From Paracentrotus lividus (Eukaryota > Echinodermata > Echinoidea > Camarodonta > Echinidae): DNA of 64,000 nucleotides. The stretch is from contig CALNVZ010003435.1 in assembly GCA_940671915.1 (NCBI GenBank), positions 16,694,861 to 16,758,860 on the forward strand, written 5' to 3'. The translations under genes were made by a program, and so were the position numbers. Under the pieces are notes generated by a model. That model made no database searches, was not told the DNA's origin, and saw only the letters and a list, made by a program, of their open reading frames with translations. Of this stretch, positions 1 to 13,573 are shown piece by piece. Numbering within the stretch: position 1 is the first letter of the stretch; the number at the start of each line of letters is the position of its first letter.

Positions 1-2360
1 TCTTATATTCTTCTTACTGCTCCCATTATCCGATGGAAAATCTGATAACCCTAGTCGATTGTTTCCCTCTTTTAAAAATCAAGAAAGAGATTAAAAAGAA
101 ACTAAACTTAAAACAAAAAACGCGACATAGACCATGAAAAGAAAAGGGTAAGCAAAGGGATGAATCGATCTATAATCTTTTCATCACGTTCACACTTCCA
201 AAAAAATAAACTCTCGCTCTCTCTCGAAATAAGATATGTGCGCAGCCCTAAAACATAGCCATGTTTTATTTCCGTAATGAAAGCGGGCAAGGGTGCATCG
301 CCCTCAACTCTAACAGCTCCAGTCACATTCGCGAAATAGACACGAGAAACACAATAAACCAGAAGCACACTTTCTCAAATGGCCAGCATGGTCGAGATTT
401 TATCGACTATTCATATTAGTCGGATTTTGCAGTGTGACAGAATATTGTAAAATTCTTGCTGTAGAGCGTCAAGCGATATCTTGCGATACCAATTGGTAGT
501 CGTGGTGACACGTCGTCTACTTGGTTTGGACACGAAGACACCGAGTCCTTCCTATAAAATAAAGGTCGACTTGCTAAAGGGAGTATCAAGGATTTCTTCC
601 CACAACGAAACAAAAAAGTAGCAAGCAAGCAGGCGAATAAGCAAAGCTCATCACTCGGATTTTAATTGGTTTGCTTCTTGGGAATACGCCGTTGTTACCT
701 TGCAATAGTAAAGGTAGTTCGATTTTTGGAGCCTGTCACAACAATCGGCCCGCTACGCTAGCTTCCTTAGCATTTTCATCATCCCTGGACGGGTCGACGA
801 AGGATGATCTCGGAGAAGACACTGTAACAGCTTTATAATGAGGTTGGGATCGAGAAGAAGGAAAATAGTTTGTGCTTCAGGAGTAAATTCATGATAGGAG
901 CTTCAAGGAGAGGGGGAATTAAGGTCGTTTTCATAGCAAAATAACATCAAGAAGTACGATTTCATGCTGCTAAAAACGAGATTTCCCTCACATTTCAAGG
1001 TAAGTTAAACAAGAGCAGCACCATTCATTAAGGTGTGCATGTGGAAACAATGTACAAGGCAACTATTTAAAAGTGACTGATGTTAAGGATCCACTTTGAT
1101 AACGATTTATTTAAATGTCTTAACTTAAAATAAGATATTTGTTCAAAATGCTTTTTCGGACTGCCACTGCAATGACTGAAATCTCACGAACAATGCTGTT
1201 TAGTGTCTTCAATTTCATAGTTCAAATATTTAATTAATTCATATTCCTTTCAAGATGACGAACATGAAAATAAGAGAGTGTATTTTCATTACATTTATTA
1301 TATACATGTATGTATTTTGCTTGTCAATTATAAAACCCGGGTTAATAACGTTAAAAAAAATCTTTACAAAGGCATGGCACGGTTTGGCCGATTTTATTTG
1401 ATTATCTTTTTTCATTCCTTTTATACAGATTTAAAAAACTTAGAAGAAGCAAAAGCCAAAGGCACTAACTGTTGTAGTAAAAAGGTATTTAAGTTCACAG
1501 GCATTTAAAGATTGGGGATAAAGAAAAATGTGTCACGACAAGTGATGTGTATAAGATGTATCTAGACTAAACCAGCAGACATTTTAATCACGCCAAATGA
1601 TTTTCTACATTTACGTACCATGCGTACGAACCAATCTAATATTAGAGAGAGAGAAAGAGAGAAAATGGGGGTTCGACAGACCGGTATAGAGTAAGAAAAG
1701 AATAATGGGACAAACAAACGGAGAGAAAAGGTGTTGGAGATAAAAAGTGCGAGATGGATATAGAGAGATAAATTGTGGGAGCGATAAAGAGAAAGAGAGG
1801 GAGAGTGAAGAAAAGACAGAATAACATACAAAGAATTGGCAAAATAGATCAAGATTGTGAAGATTGGCAGAATCAATGTAGAGAAATGGATGTAGAGGAA
1901 GCTAAAATCTAGAAAGAATATCGATAAGTATCATTATATTGAGATTCAATGAAAATATTATGTAGAGATGAATTGAATAATGAAGTAAAAAGTACAACAA
2001 AAAAAGTTGTCCCCATGATAAATACGGTATGTACGTATGTATGACATATACGGTACACACATAAATAGAGAGAGAGAGAGAGAGAGAGGGAGATACAGAC
2101 ATGAAGGATATGAAGGGAAAAGTTCACGAATGATTTCCTGCAGCAGATTTAATCACAATATCTTCCTTGGAGGGGAATATTTTGATGCAATTGCTCTTAT
2201 CCTTCTCGGTAACATCAAAAGATGGACGGGATTCAATTCTCATATACTGGGTCAACAAAATGTGACACACGGTACCATATCACGATCACCATAGTACACA
2301 TCCCTTCGTTTATAGTTATCTAGCCATCATACTAAAGATATATAATGCCGGATATATACA

Positions 2361-2416
<56 letters not shown>

Positions 2417-3160
2417 GCAGTACAGTATGAAAAGATCCTGTTTTTGTTTTGTCATATTTTTTATGATTTACATACGCAATTATGAAACATTTAAAAGATA
2501 CTAAGCGACTTTGCCTTGAACTAAAAACAAAACAAAAACAAAAACAAAACGACGAATGTGATATCTAATTCATTTTTCCTACATTTTAATTTTTTGTTTG
2601 TGAAACAAGGAGTTCCAAATACCATCCCTTGTTATTCCCAAGTCCCAAACAGCCTGAAATGAACTCACTTAATTTTAAAGAAATAGTCCGCATTTTAACT
2701 TGTTCCAGTCAAATATCAGTACTTTTCTATACCCTTCTTGCCCCTGAACCTTACATGAGGAGAACGTGGACTTTTATTCAATAGAAGAGGTGCTTTGTGA
2801 TGAATCCTGGTTTACTTATGGATAATTATTTGTATTACTATTCTAGTTAGAAGAAGATTCTTCGAAAATTGAGATAACATGTATAAATAACGTCAGGGTT
2901 TTCAGAACGACTCAACTTGATCAGTTAGTTTTGAAAATGCATTGAATTCACATGATTGTATGCACCAACTGCTTTCTCTACATCCCTTTCCTCCCTTATA
3001 ATTATCATTGAACTCTGCACCCCTTGAACTCTGCACCCCTTAAACTTTCCACCATTCGCACACACCCATTTCTCTCGCTACCAGTCGCTCACACTCGTCT
3101 TTAAACTTCGTTAATATGACACACGCCTCTTACTATATACTAAATCGCTCTTCTCATCAG
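1..3160. repeat. Left arm of giant palindrome 1
   Basis: This stretch matches the reverse complement of 3334-6351 almost end to end. Base 1 onward pairs with about 6351 backward, and the CTTCTCATCAG at the inner edge (ending 3160) pairs with CTGATGAGAAG starting at 3334. I checked the match near the outer edge, around 250-400, around 2000-2400 and at the centre. Differences are mostly one-base insertions or deletions. The window starts inside the arm, so its true outer limit is unknown. No convincing gene was seen. The open frames on its minus strand at 108-628 and 1562-2127 have no recognisable motif, and the latter comes from a purine-rich tract. Confidence 0.95.
2366..2413. repeat. (TA)n microsatellite
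   Basis: This is an almost pure TA run of about 48 bases in the left arm. The mirrored site in the right arm (about 4055-4091) is shorter and broken by TTATAATA interruptions. The two arms therefore disagree most in low-complexity sequence. Confidence 0.9.
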
Positions 3161-3333
3161 CCACCCCGCACCCCCCCCCCCCCATCCCGCCAAACCTTTT
3201 TTTTTTTTTTTTTTTAACAAAAGTTCGTTTTTAACCCTTCCCCTTTGTCTGCCTCACTAAGAGCACTTCGGGTCTATCCTGTCATCTTGAATTGCGACAG
3301 GTCCCCTCCCCTTTAGAAATCCTGGATCCATGC
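3161..3333. other. Asymmetric spacer X at the centre of palindrome 1
   Basis: The spacer begins with a C run, followed by CATCCCGCCAAACC, a T run of about 21, and then a unique stretch containing GAGCACTTCGGGTCTA. It ends in CCTGGATCCATGCCTG, which resembles a hAT-type terminus read outward (compare GGATCCGCGCCTG elsewhere in the window). It has no inverted partner within palindrome 1. The same sequence, in the same arrangement, forms the centre of palindrome 2 at 14977-15163. It is probably a fragment of a non-autonomous hAT-like element. Confidence 0.85.
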
Positions 3334-6300
3334 CTGATGAGAAGACGATTTAGTATAAAGTAAGAGCGTGGCTTCATATTAACGAAGTGTTAAAGACCAG
3401 TGTGAGCGTACTTGGTAGCGAGAGAAATGGGTGTGCCGAAGGTGGAAAGTTAAGGGTGCAGAGTTCAAGGGGTGCAGAGTTCAATTGATAATTATAAGGG
3501 AGGAAAGGGATGTAGAGAAAGCAGTTGGTGCATACAATCATTGAATTCAATGCATTTTCAAAATTAACTGAAACATTAGAGTCGTTCTGAAACCCTGACG
3601 TATTATAAATTTATCTAATTGGAAGAATCTTCTAACTAGAATAGTAATACAAATAATTATCCATAAGTAAACCAGGATCACAAAAGCACCTCTTCTATTA
3701 ATAAAAGTCCACGTTCTCGTTCATGTAAGGTTCAGGGGCAAGAGGAACGAAAAGTACTGATATTTGACCTGGAACAAAAAATGCGGACTATTTCTTTAAA
3801 ATTAAGTGAGTTCATTTCAGGCTGTTTGGGACTTGGGAATAACAAGGGATGGTATTGGAACTCCTTGTTTCACAAACAAAAAAATTAAAATGTAGGAAAA
3901 AAATTAGATATCACATTCGTCGTTTGTTGTTTTGGTTTTGTTTTTAGTTCAAGGCAAAGTCGCTTAGTAACTTTTAAATGTTCATAATGCGTATGTTAAA
4001 TCATAAAAATATGACAAAACAAAAACAGGATTTTCATACTGTACTGCTTCATATTATATATTATAATATATAATAATATATATATATATTATATGTACAT
4101 GTATATATCCGGCATTATATTCTTTAGTATGATGGCTAGATAACTATAACGAAGGGATGTGTACTATTGATCGTGATATGGTACGTGTGTCACATTTTGG
4201 TACCCAGTATATGAGAATTGAATCCCGTCCATCTTTTGATGTACCCGAGAAGGATAAGACCAATTGCATCAAAATATTCCCTCCAAGGAAGATATGTGAT
4301 TAAATCTGCTGCAGGAAATCATTCGTGAACTTTTCCCTTCATATCCTTCATGTCTGTATCTCCCTCCTCTCTCTCTCTCTCTCTATTTATGTGTGTACTG
4401 TATATGTCATACATACGTACATACCGTATTTATCATGGGGACAACTTTTTTGTTGATTTTACTTTCATTATTCAATCATCTCTACATAATTTTTCATTGA
4501 ATCTCAATATATGATACTTATCGATATTCTTTCTAGATTTAGCTTCCTACTCCATTCTCAACATTGATTCGCACTTCACATCTTGATCTATTTTGCCAAT
4601 TCTTGTAATCTCTTCTTCACTCTCCCTTTTCTCTTTATCGGCCCACAATTTATCTCTCTATTCCACTCGCACTTTTTACCCAACACCTTTTTCTCTCCGT
4701 TTGTTTTCCCATTATCTCCTACGCTACTAACCGGTCGTCGAACCCCCATTTTCTCTCTTTCTCTCTCTACATATTAATTGGTCGTACGCATGGTACTAAA
4801 TGTAGAAACATGTGCTGAGTAAAAGTCTGCGGTTAGTTATACATCTTATACACATCACTTGTCGTGACACATTTTCTTTATCCCAATCTTTAAATGCCTG
4901 TGAAACTTAAATACCTTTTTACTACAACAGATTAGTGCCTTTTGCTTGCTTCTTCTAGTTTTAAATCTGTATAAAAGGAATGAAAAAAGATAATCAAATA
5001 AAATCGGCAACACCGTGCCATGCCTTTGTAAAGATTTTTTTTAACGTTATTAACCGGGTTTTATAATTGACAAGCAAAATACATACATGTATTAAAAATG
5101 TAATGAAAATACACTCTCTATTTTTCAGTTCGTCACTTTGAAAGGAATATGAATTAATTAAATATTTTAACTATGAAATTGAAGACACTAAACAGCATGG
5201 TTCGAGAGATTCAGTCATTGGCAGTGGCAGTCCGAAAAAGCATTTTGAACAAATATTCTATTTTAAGTTAAGACATTTAATAAATCGTTATCAAATGGAT
5301 CTTAACATCAGTCACTTTTAAATAGTGCCGTTGTACATTGTTCCACATGCACACCTTAATGAATGGCTGCTGCTTTGTTTAACTTACCTTGAAATGGTAG
5401 GGAAATCTCTTGTTTAGCTAGCATGAAACGTACTCTTGATGTATTATTGCCTATGAAAACGACCTTAATCCCTCTCCTGAAGCTCCTATCATGAATTTAC
5501 TCCTGAAGCACAAACTATTTCCTTCTTCTCGATCCCAACCTCATTATAAAGCTGTTACAGTGTCTTCTCCGAATCAATCCTTCTCGACCCGTCCAGGGAT
5601 GATGAAAATAAGGAAGCACCGTAGCGGGCCGATTGTGTGACAGGCTCCAAAAATCGAACTACCTTTACTATGCAAGGGTAACAACGCGTTATTCCCAAGA
5701 AGCAAACCATTAAAATCCGAGTGATGAGCTTTGCTTATTCGCCTGCTTCTTGCCTACTTTTGTTTCGTTGTGGGAAGAAATCCTTGATACTCCCTTTAGC
5801 AAGTCGACCTTTAATTTTATAGGAAGGACTCGGTGCTTCCGTGTCCAAACCAAGTAGACGACGTGTCACCACGACTACAATTGGTATCGCAAAATCGCTT
5901 GACGCTCTACAGCAAAAATTTTACAAATACTGTCACACGGCAAAATCACGACATATAAAAGTCGATAAAATCTCGACCATGCCTGCCATTTGAGAAAGTG
6001 TGCTTCTGGTTTATTGTGTTTCTCGGTCTATTCTGCGAATGTGAACTGGACTGTTAGAGTTGAGGGCGATGCACCTTGCCCGCTTCATTACGGAAATAAA
6101 AATGCTATGTTTTAGGGTGCGCACAATACTATTTCGAGAGAGAGCGAGAGTTTTTTTTGTGGAAGTGTGAACGGTTGAGAAAGATTATAGATCGATTCAT
6201 CCCTTTGCTTACCCTTGCTTCATGCTATGCTCGTTTATTGTTTAAGTTAGTTTCTTTGTTTAATCTCTTTCTTGATTTTTAAAAAGAGAAACAATCGACT

Positions 6301-6351
6301 GGGGGTTATCAAGATTCTCAATACGATAAGGACAGAAAGAAATATAAGATG
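3334..6351. repeat. Right arm of giant palindrome 1
   Basis: This is the reverse complement of 1-3160. The two arms differ by frequent single-base indels and a few substitutions. The match to the window's first bases fades at about 6351. Because the window cuts the left arm, the palindrome may extend further on that side. No gene was recognised. The plus-strand open frame at 4583-4777 is a CT-rich translation. Confidence 0.95.
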
Positions 6352-9317
6352 TCTTCAACGATAATGCATCAAATTTAAAACATAATAGCAACATATTTTT
6401 AATATTAGAGTTGTTGTGTAAATCTCGAACCCCGACTCATGTTTATATCAAAATTGCATACCAATTGATACTTTTACTTTAATCACGCATGACCTCTAAT
6501 TATTTATAAAGAAGAACAAAAGTAAACACAAAGTAAAACCGTTTTTCTTTAAGAAATAACATATTTTGTACTAACCGCAACTTTTCATTAATATTCACTT
6601 AACAATGGTAAATGTATCTATCTTTATATACCTCATCTTTAAGAATGTTGAATAATCAAGTCACTGATTGTCAAAAACTGGGTTCATGTCTTCAAACCAT
6701 GCCCCAAAAACAACAATCAGTCATAAAACTCTGGATTTATGATCGTTGCCCACCCTGGATCCCGGCCTTACAACGGGAACAATAGTGAGATCCCCATGTA
6801 TTTACCGACATTAAGCTTGCTTTGTGCAATGGCGATGATTCAGATACCATAATTGCAGCGCGATTTGGTCAATATTTCAGACAGCTGCTTGTGCGTCAAC
6901 GCGCGCACGCGCAGCGCAGACAAATTCTTTCGTCGTAAACATAAACAATGAGAAAACTGATACCAAATCTAGACGACATCTAGCCTGATGTCGTGTGGTT
7001 CTGATGTTGATCTGAACAACCGATTCAGAGGTTATTCTTCCTTCATTTTGGACAGCTAGAAATGCAGTTAACTTAAGTAGAATACCGGTATTGTTGTGGA
7101 AGCAACAGCTGACTGTTGACTGTAGCCTGCAGGCCGATGTGTATCTAACTGTTAGAAGATAGATCAACGAATAGTCTAACAATAGATCTAGGCCTAATTA
7201 GACTTAGTCAACCTAGCCTAGGTCTAAATTAACCCATATGTTACATTTTTAAGACACGGTCTTTTTTTTCGGGAACCTCCGAATCTACCATAACCCGCGA
7301 CCTGCGGTCTTGGTTATAGCAGATTCGATTTCCCTTGAGCAGTTCTAAAAACGGCCATGCCCTCAAAGCTTCATAATATTTCAAATGTATCCAAATCGGG
7401 CGCCTAATTGTAGGTGATATTCTCAAAATTTGTCATAATAGAAAGAATCGAAAATAAATCAAAGTGGTACATAAAAATCCAAATACAGCAGAAATATAAT
7501 CCTAGTTTTCCGCAATTATATCAAATTGGTCAAATGCCCGTTGCTGTATTTTTTAATTTGCATAAATTGCAAACAGCTTTCAAGGTAGTCGACGTCTTTT
7601 CCTGGAAAAAATGTAATAATAGAGGCTATATGATGTATTCTTTTACAAGTGATTAATATAAAATTGACAATGTTGTTCATTAGTAATCTGCTCCAAATGA
7701 GCAATACGATAAAAGCCCGACCGAATATACAAACTTGTACGAGTAATACGAGACGTAGTACGATTTTAATAGACAAACTTGCAGGTAACTCATGAAACCC
7801 AGGCCGGATCCAAGAAAATCGAATTAAATGCATTTCGGGGCCCCAATTGCTGAGACAAAAGCGGCTGTTATGTTTACGCATGGCCCGGTAAATTTTTCAT
7901 TTGTGACTCCGGTCTCGCCGCGCTACTGAAACCCACAGGGTAACAAAAGCATAAACAACTAAATCTTGTATATATAACACATAATCTCACATTTGACAAA
8001 AAACTGTAGTCTGTTATAATGACTCTGCTGGGTTTGCCTGCAATTAAATGCGCCTGCTATAGTAAAATGGGGCGGCTTTATGTACAATTCAATCGTTTTA
8101 TTATAAAAGGTAAAGTGTACTGAATATAGATCAAGAAAACGTGGTCAAACAGCCATTTACAAAAAAGGGACAAAACCTTTCATTTTCAAGGTCACTATGA
8201 CAACAATCGAAGCAAACCAACCCGATAAAGACGGGGAGCGTAAAAAACAACGGCTGTGAATTGATGAAAAAAAACATCATTTGAACGAAAATTGGGATGA
8301 AAATGAGAGAGGAAAGATTCTCATTCAGTGTGACGGACTAGGTCCGGGATGCATTTCAATTTTATTATCTTTGCCTTTGAAGAAAAGAAAGAGTACACAA
8401 AGTAGGGACAAGACACTAAGATCGTGACACGTTGGCGTAGATAAACGGAACTAAGTGGCGGAGATTGTTTGCGGTAATGCCAAGCTTCTGTACTTCTCGG
8501 GCTAATCGCATTAATAGTTTCGCGTGTATAGAGCTAAGACAGCACTCCTTGTTCACCACACAAACCGTCTATACAAACGTTTTCGTTTTGCTTTAAACGT
8601 TTTGTGTTCCATAAGAGAAGATAACTATTCCACCCTTGTTCTGTTTTCTATCCTTAAACAACATTATTTGCAGATGATTTTACCCGCGTCACAATAATGC
8701 TACAACGGCTTTAGGGTTTCAAGTTTGCTATAACTTATGACATGAATCTGAATGTTTATTCCGGTCTGCCCTTTGAGATAGTTTGAGATAGAAAAATCTG
8801 CCTTATTGAGGCTCTTTCATACTTAGCTTATCCGGCGGTCACAACTCGCCGTACTGTACGTGAACCCCCTACGCACGGATTTCATAGAAAACTTCTACGT
8901 CTCACGCACCGCAGCACGTTGCATGTACGACATGCAGGAAGTTTTAACAGTACTTACTACATGAAACACAGGCTACGTTGCATGCACGGCCTCGTAGCCT
9001 ACGACGTGTTGGACCGCTTGCATTATGGGGTATCTCATGAATATGCGGGTTTGGGAATAGTTTGAGATGGTGTAGACGGATTAGACTTTCGCAGGGACGC
9101 TCAGAGAAGCCGCCAATTTTAATGACATGACAATTGTACGTTCTTATTCCGTCGCGGAACGTCTTCGAATGTCGAGACTCGAAACCTCGTCGCAAAATCG
9201 CTAGCGAATGACCTGCACAGTGAAATTAAATGACTTCATGGTTTTTCAAATCTTTTATATAAGCGCGTATTGGTTGATAAGGAAATAACTATTGTGCGCA
9301 TACGCCAAGCGCGTATT
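6352..9317. other. Unique AT-rich sequence, no gene recognised
   Basis: I saw no copy of this stretch elsewhere in the window. The open frames here (for example minus 6877-7182 and minus 7516-7881) have no family motif and no supporting splice context. A single hAT-like terminus-like string (CAGGCCGGATCCA, about 7800) has no partner end that I can find. Short near-repeats of ACGTTGCATG occur at about 8917 and 8974. Confidence 0.6.
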
Positions 9318-9347
9318 CAGGCGCGGATCCAGGGGGGGGCGACGGGC
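9318..9347 (+). mobile_element. hAT-like element terminus cut by an assembly gap
   Basis: CAGGCGCGGATCCAGG followed by a G run is the same terminus that bounds the elements at 11130-12901 and 17221-18969. The sequence after the gap (9400-9450) contains GCTCGCGCTTCGC-type subrepeats, as those elements do. I therefore infer that this is one end of a related non-autonomous element. Its other end was not found. Confidence 0.65.
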
Positions 9348-9372
9348 NNNNNNNNNNNNNNNNNNNNNNNNN
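9348..9372. other. 25-N assembly gap
   Basis: Exactly 25 N, the same length as the second gap at 30788-30812. It abuts the outer edge of palindrome 2. A fixed-length run is a placeholder written by gap-filling or scaffolding software, so nothing can be said about the true distance. Confidence 0.97.
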
Positions 9373-9666
9373 GTTGTCAAATACAATGCCTAAATGTTAT
9401 TATAAGGCAAAATTTTCAGCTCGCGCTTCGCACTTTCGCGCTCTGCAAACATTTTCATTAGTTTCTGCATAATGTTCAAGTATGCACGTTTTGAGTGTAT
9501 TATTTTTCACTTTGGGTGTATTCCGTGAAGAAGGCTAAGTAGCCGAAAGCTGGCACAATTAAAGAGTGGTTTTCACGTCTCATTTCATCTTGTTTATACT
9601 TTCACCTACATTTCCAACAAGAAGCAAGAGCCATGTTAAATAGTAGTTCCCTCCTTATATTGCATG

Positions 9667-9770
9667 TGTGTGTGTGTGTTGTGACGTGTGTGTGTGTGTG
9701 GTCGTGCGTGTGTATGTTGTGTGTTGCGTGTGTGTGGTGTTTGTGTTGTGGTGTGGTGTGGGTGTGTGTA
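9667..9770. repeat. Interrupted (TG)n tract
   Basis: TG-rich sequence broken by GTTGTGACG, GTCGTGCG and similar interruptions. The mirrored site in the other arm (20272-20328) is a pure (CA)n of half the length, so one or both readings of this tract are unreliable. Confidence 0.9.
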
Positions 9771-11129
9771 TTCATTTTCTTCTCCAACGAACAGGTTACT
9801 TAATATCTTCTTGTTTTCAATCACACTCTCCATTAGATAACATGCCGTGAGCAAGTTTAGTCCAATCCATGCAATAAAAATTTTAACAAATTCGACACTA
9901 AAATTCAGTATGTCGGTTTGGTATGTATTACAAATGTATTACCATCTGATATTCATAAAATATATGCCTTCCGGATTTCGATTCAAGATATCATTTTTCA
10001 TGCAAATATTCCAAAACCGGAGATTATGATACGGTAGTTTTAGCATGGGAAGTTTGTGTGAAATCTTATGGATTCTTTTATAGATTGAGCGCGATGAAGT
10101 AGATAACGAAAGATACTTATGATGATGAATGACCCAAAAGGCGAATGCTGAATTACGTACAAGGATGGCCATTTCTCTCTACCCCTTTTGAAATAAAGCA
10201 TTTGCATAAGTTCAATTTCATAGTAGTGAAGCCTCGCACTACGACAGACATTCCTCTATTGTTTACAGTTTCCCAAATAGAGCAGAACCGAATGCTAGAT
10301 GTTTATCTGTGAAGCAAGCTATTCAATAAAACTTAAATGCAACATTTTAAAATTACATTTATCCCTAATTTCTAAAGGCACCTAAATGCCTTGCTGAACA
10401 ATCAGAGTTAGATAATATAATTGAGATTATGCAAACTATGTCGAATAATGAAATGTCTTATGTAGCAATTTCTTTATATGTTTTTGTTGTTGGTTTTGAT
10501 TCCAAGAACTCATCGTCCTATCGAATGGTTTGAAGCATGTAACATAGTGAGGTGCTACGAATAACCATAGACAAAAAACGGGGGACTTCTCGGCCTGAAG
10601 AAAGTGGGGGGTTCCGGAATCTTTGAAGATCCCTTCGCCCAAACCTGCGAGGCCATACTACACAGTACAATGACGCTCTTGAGAATGTAACAGTCTCTCA
10701 CCTCACGCTTCCATTCATAACACCTCAATGAGGATAGCAGAAAAACGTGAAGATTTATTCAAAAGCACACCTCACACATGTTCAGAACAAAATTCATAAA
10801 CAAAACCTAGTAAATTCAATTTATAAACGTTCGTAAAAAAAAATCATACAAGGAAAGCGCATATATTACAAAGGAGACTTTAAGGTGTTTTATTTTCTTA
10901 ACCTTGAAGAATAACAGACCATGGATTCACGACAGTGTAGAACATATAATTCAATTAATTTTCCTCAAGCGGCTTGTTACATCCATTTGAGTTTCTATGA
11001 CACACAACTAATCTGGAGTGTTGATGAAGTCATCATATGCCCCACAAATTTACATTAGGTGAAACCGTACATTTTGCAGCAAGTGTCCTTGGTTGATAAA
11101 TTTGTGCCACAAAAGCGGAATCATTTATT

Positions 11130-12901
11130 CAGGCGCGATCAAAAAAAAAAAAAAAAAAAAAAAGGAGAGAAAAGGAAGAAATAACGGAAAAGGAAAAGAA
11201 AAGAAGAAAAAGAAAGAAAGAGAAGTGATAAGGCCGATGCTGTACAATTTTTCGCCCAACTTTATTAAATAAAAAAGCCGGAATGGCATTATTTGGTTCT
11301 AAACACCATACACTGAGCGCCTTTAATGTGGGGAGGGCCCACCGAGGCCAAATTTTCTCATATTTAGTATTTCAATAATTGCCCTCAAACGCCTTTTTTG
11401 AGAAAGAGAAATACATTAGTGACGAAAAAGTAAAAATAGGAAAATATTTAAAAACTAAAGTTTTCAAAATTTCACAAAGAAAAAAGGCCCTTTGGACCCT
11501 CGCCTCCTGGGCCCTCGCGCCTCCTGGGAAAAAATAGTCGGCCTCAGTAGCGGTATACTAGAAAGTGCCCCTTAGTAATTCAAAATATTTTTTGAAAGCC
11601 CCAAATTTTCGGCTTTCGCGCCTTCAGCGCTCGCTAAACCAAATCAATTAATTATCGCGGATACTTAAATAGTCGTTATAATACACAATTATTCTACCAT
11701 TGTCTAGTACTAGAAAATGTCCCTCTGTATTTATTCCTATACTTTTTAAAACCTCAAAATTTTCGCCTACGCGCTGCGCGCCTCGCAGATTCAATCAAAG
11801 GTATATAAGCCACAAACTATCTACAATATTTTATACTGGCAATATGCGCCTTTTTTATTCTATATATCTGTTAAAACCCCAAATTTTCGGCTCGCGCTTC
11901 GCCGCTCCGGATACTTAAACCATTAAAGCCCCAAATTTTGCGCTCCAACAATTTCCGGCTCGCAGATTACAATTCAGCTAGGGTATATAATGCACAATTA
12001 ACTCAAACTTCGTTCGGTAGCGCAGTCTTGAGAGTCTATGATACACGTCAATTATCTACCAAAAATTTTATATGCCTAGAAATGCCCCTTTAATTTTATT
12101 CCATATATCTTATTAAAACCCCAAAGTCTTGGCTCGCGCTTCGCCGCTCGCGGATACTAAACCATAATGCAAAAACTCCTGCAATTTAGAGCCTAAAAAT
12201 TTCGGCTCGCGCTTCGCGTTCGTGATACCAATTCAGCTAGAATATATAATGTTCACAATTAACTCAAAATTTCAGCTCGTGCTTCGACCCTCGCGGATAC
12301 TAAATAGGGTCTTATAATACACCAATTTATCTACCATTTCTAGTACTAGAAAATGTCCCTTTATTTAATTTCCATATAACTTTTAAAACCTCAAAATTTT
12401 AGCCCTCGCGCTGCGCCTGCTCGCAGATTCCAAATCAGCAAGGTATTTACATGCACAATTAATACAATTTTTAATTGTAAGAAATGCCCCTTTTATTTAT
12501 TCCATATATCTTTATAACCCCATAATTTTCGGCTCGCGCTTCGCGCTCGGCTCAATACATCATAATGGCACAAATAACTCTAATTTTTACCTCAAAATTT
12601 TCAGCTCGCGCTTCGCTCTCGCGATACTAAACCATATAAATGCAACAAAAATCTCTAATTTCGCAACTCAAAATTTTCGCTCGCCTTCGCGCCTCGCTTT
12701 GTTTTTTTTTTTTTTCATTAATAAAACACATTCTTAAATCATCAATAATTAGGTTCCTTTAGGTTTTAGGTCAGTAAAGGCCTATATGTTCGGGTAATGT
12801 TTTAAACTCGCCGCTTCGCGCTCGTTTGCTTGCTCCGCTCGCAAGATTTTTTTTTCAAAGTTGGCCCCCCCCCCTCTTGGAAAATCCTGGATCCGCGCCT
12901 G
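11130..12901 (-). mobile_element. hAT-like non-autonomous element with CpG-rich subrepeats (left-arm copy)
   Basis: The element is bounded by CAGGCGCG-ATC at 11130 and GGATCCGCGCCTG ending at 12901, which are inverted termini typical of hAT-type elements (CAG...CTG ends). One end has an A run and a purine-rich tract. The interior is an array of GCTCGCGCTTCGCGCTCGC modules separated by AT-rich spacers such as CCATATATC and TTCTAGTACTAG. I see no transposase frame, so it would depend on an enzyme supplied in trans. Flanking 8-bp target duplications are not clear. The strand given is arbitrary: it is the reverse of the copy at 17221-18969. Confidence 0.75.
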
Positions 12902-13573
12902 TTTATATTGATCATTCCTGGGAAAATTTGCGAAGGTGACAAAGAAAACGCACTGCCATTGATTAGATAATTTAGAGTTTCAAGAAGTTAATTCATGATA
13001 GTGAGCACAGTATATGCTGTTGGCAGAACCACTCTCAGAGATTTCAGATTTAATGTGAATTAGCTTTTATCTTTCCAGCTCTCCACTTGCATATACTACT
13101 GGCTGATACCATAATTATCAATGAAATCTTAGCCACTCATCGTATGCCTGCAGAAATACGTTCTTGAAATTCGGTTTAAGAGATGCTGTTGACTGCCATG
13201 ATGAAGAATTTTGCCCTGAATCCTTAACGATTTACCAACTGCTTGTTTTTAGGTTAAACCTGGTGTATAGTTTGGTAGCAAAAAAGGAATTGGCACAAAT
13301 TACATGTTGTCCACATTCCACTAAAGAAAGATTATGTGTGAGAGATCTTGTGACATTCCTTTCAATATCTTCGATGAATTTATTTATAAAGTTTGAAAAT
13401 ATAGCGCAATCCAACTGCCGTTTAGACTCCGCTGACAGTTGCCACGCCCGAGGTTACGCGTGAATTTAGTGCGAACGATTGGTGTAACACCCACACAAGA
13501 GAATCTCCCATTGGTTTTCCACGTGAGCGCTAACCTGAGAGACGGGTCCCCCGACTTATCTTTTTATCCTTAT

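Noticed and set aside
3161-3333. Missed long-read hairpin adapter as the cause of the palindrome
   Set aside because: The spacer is genomic-looking and ~175 bases long with a hAT-like end, and it recurs at the second palindrome. I see no adapter-like sequence at either axis. A different assembly error is still possible.
7794-7881. Isolated hAT-like terminus (CAGGCCGGATCCA)
   Set aside because: No partner terminus or target duplication was found nearby, so an element could not be bounded.
9140-9205. Second tRNA- or SINE-like B-box resemblance (minus strand, GGTTTCGAGTC)
   Set aside because: It has an extra base in the box, no A box at the right distance and no tail, so it is too weak to call.
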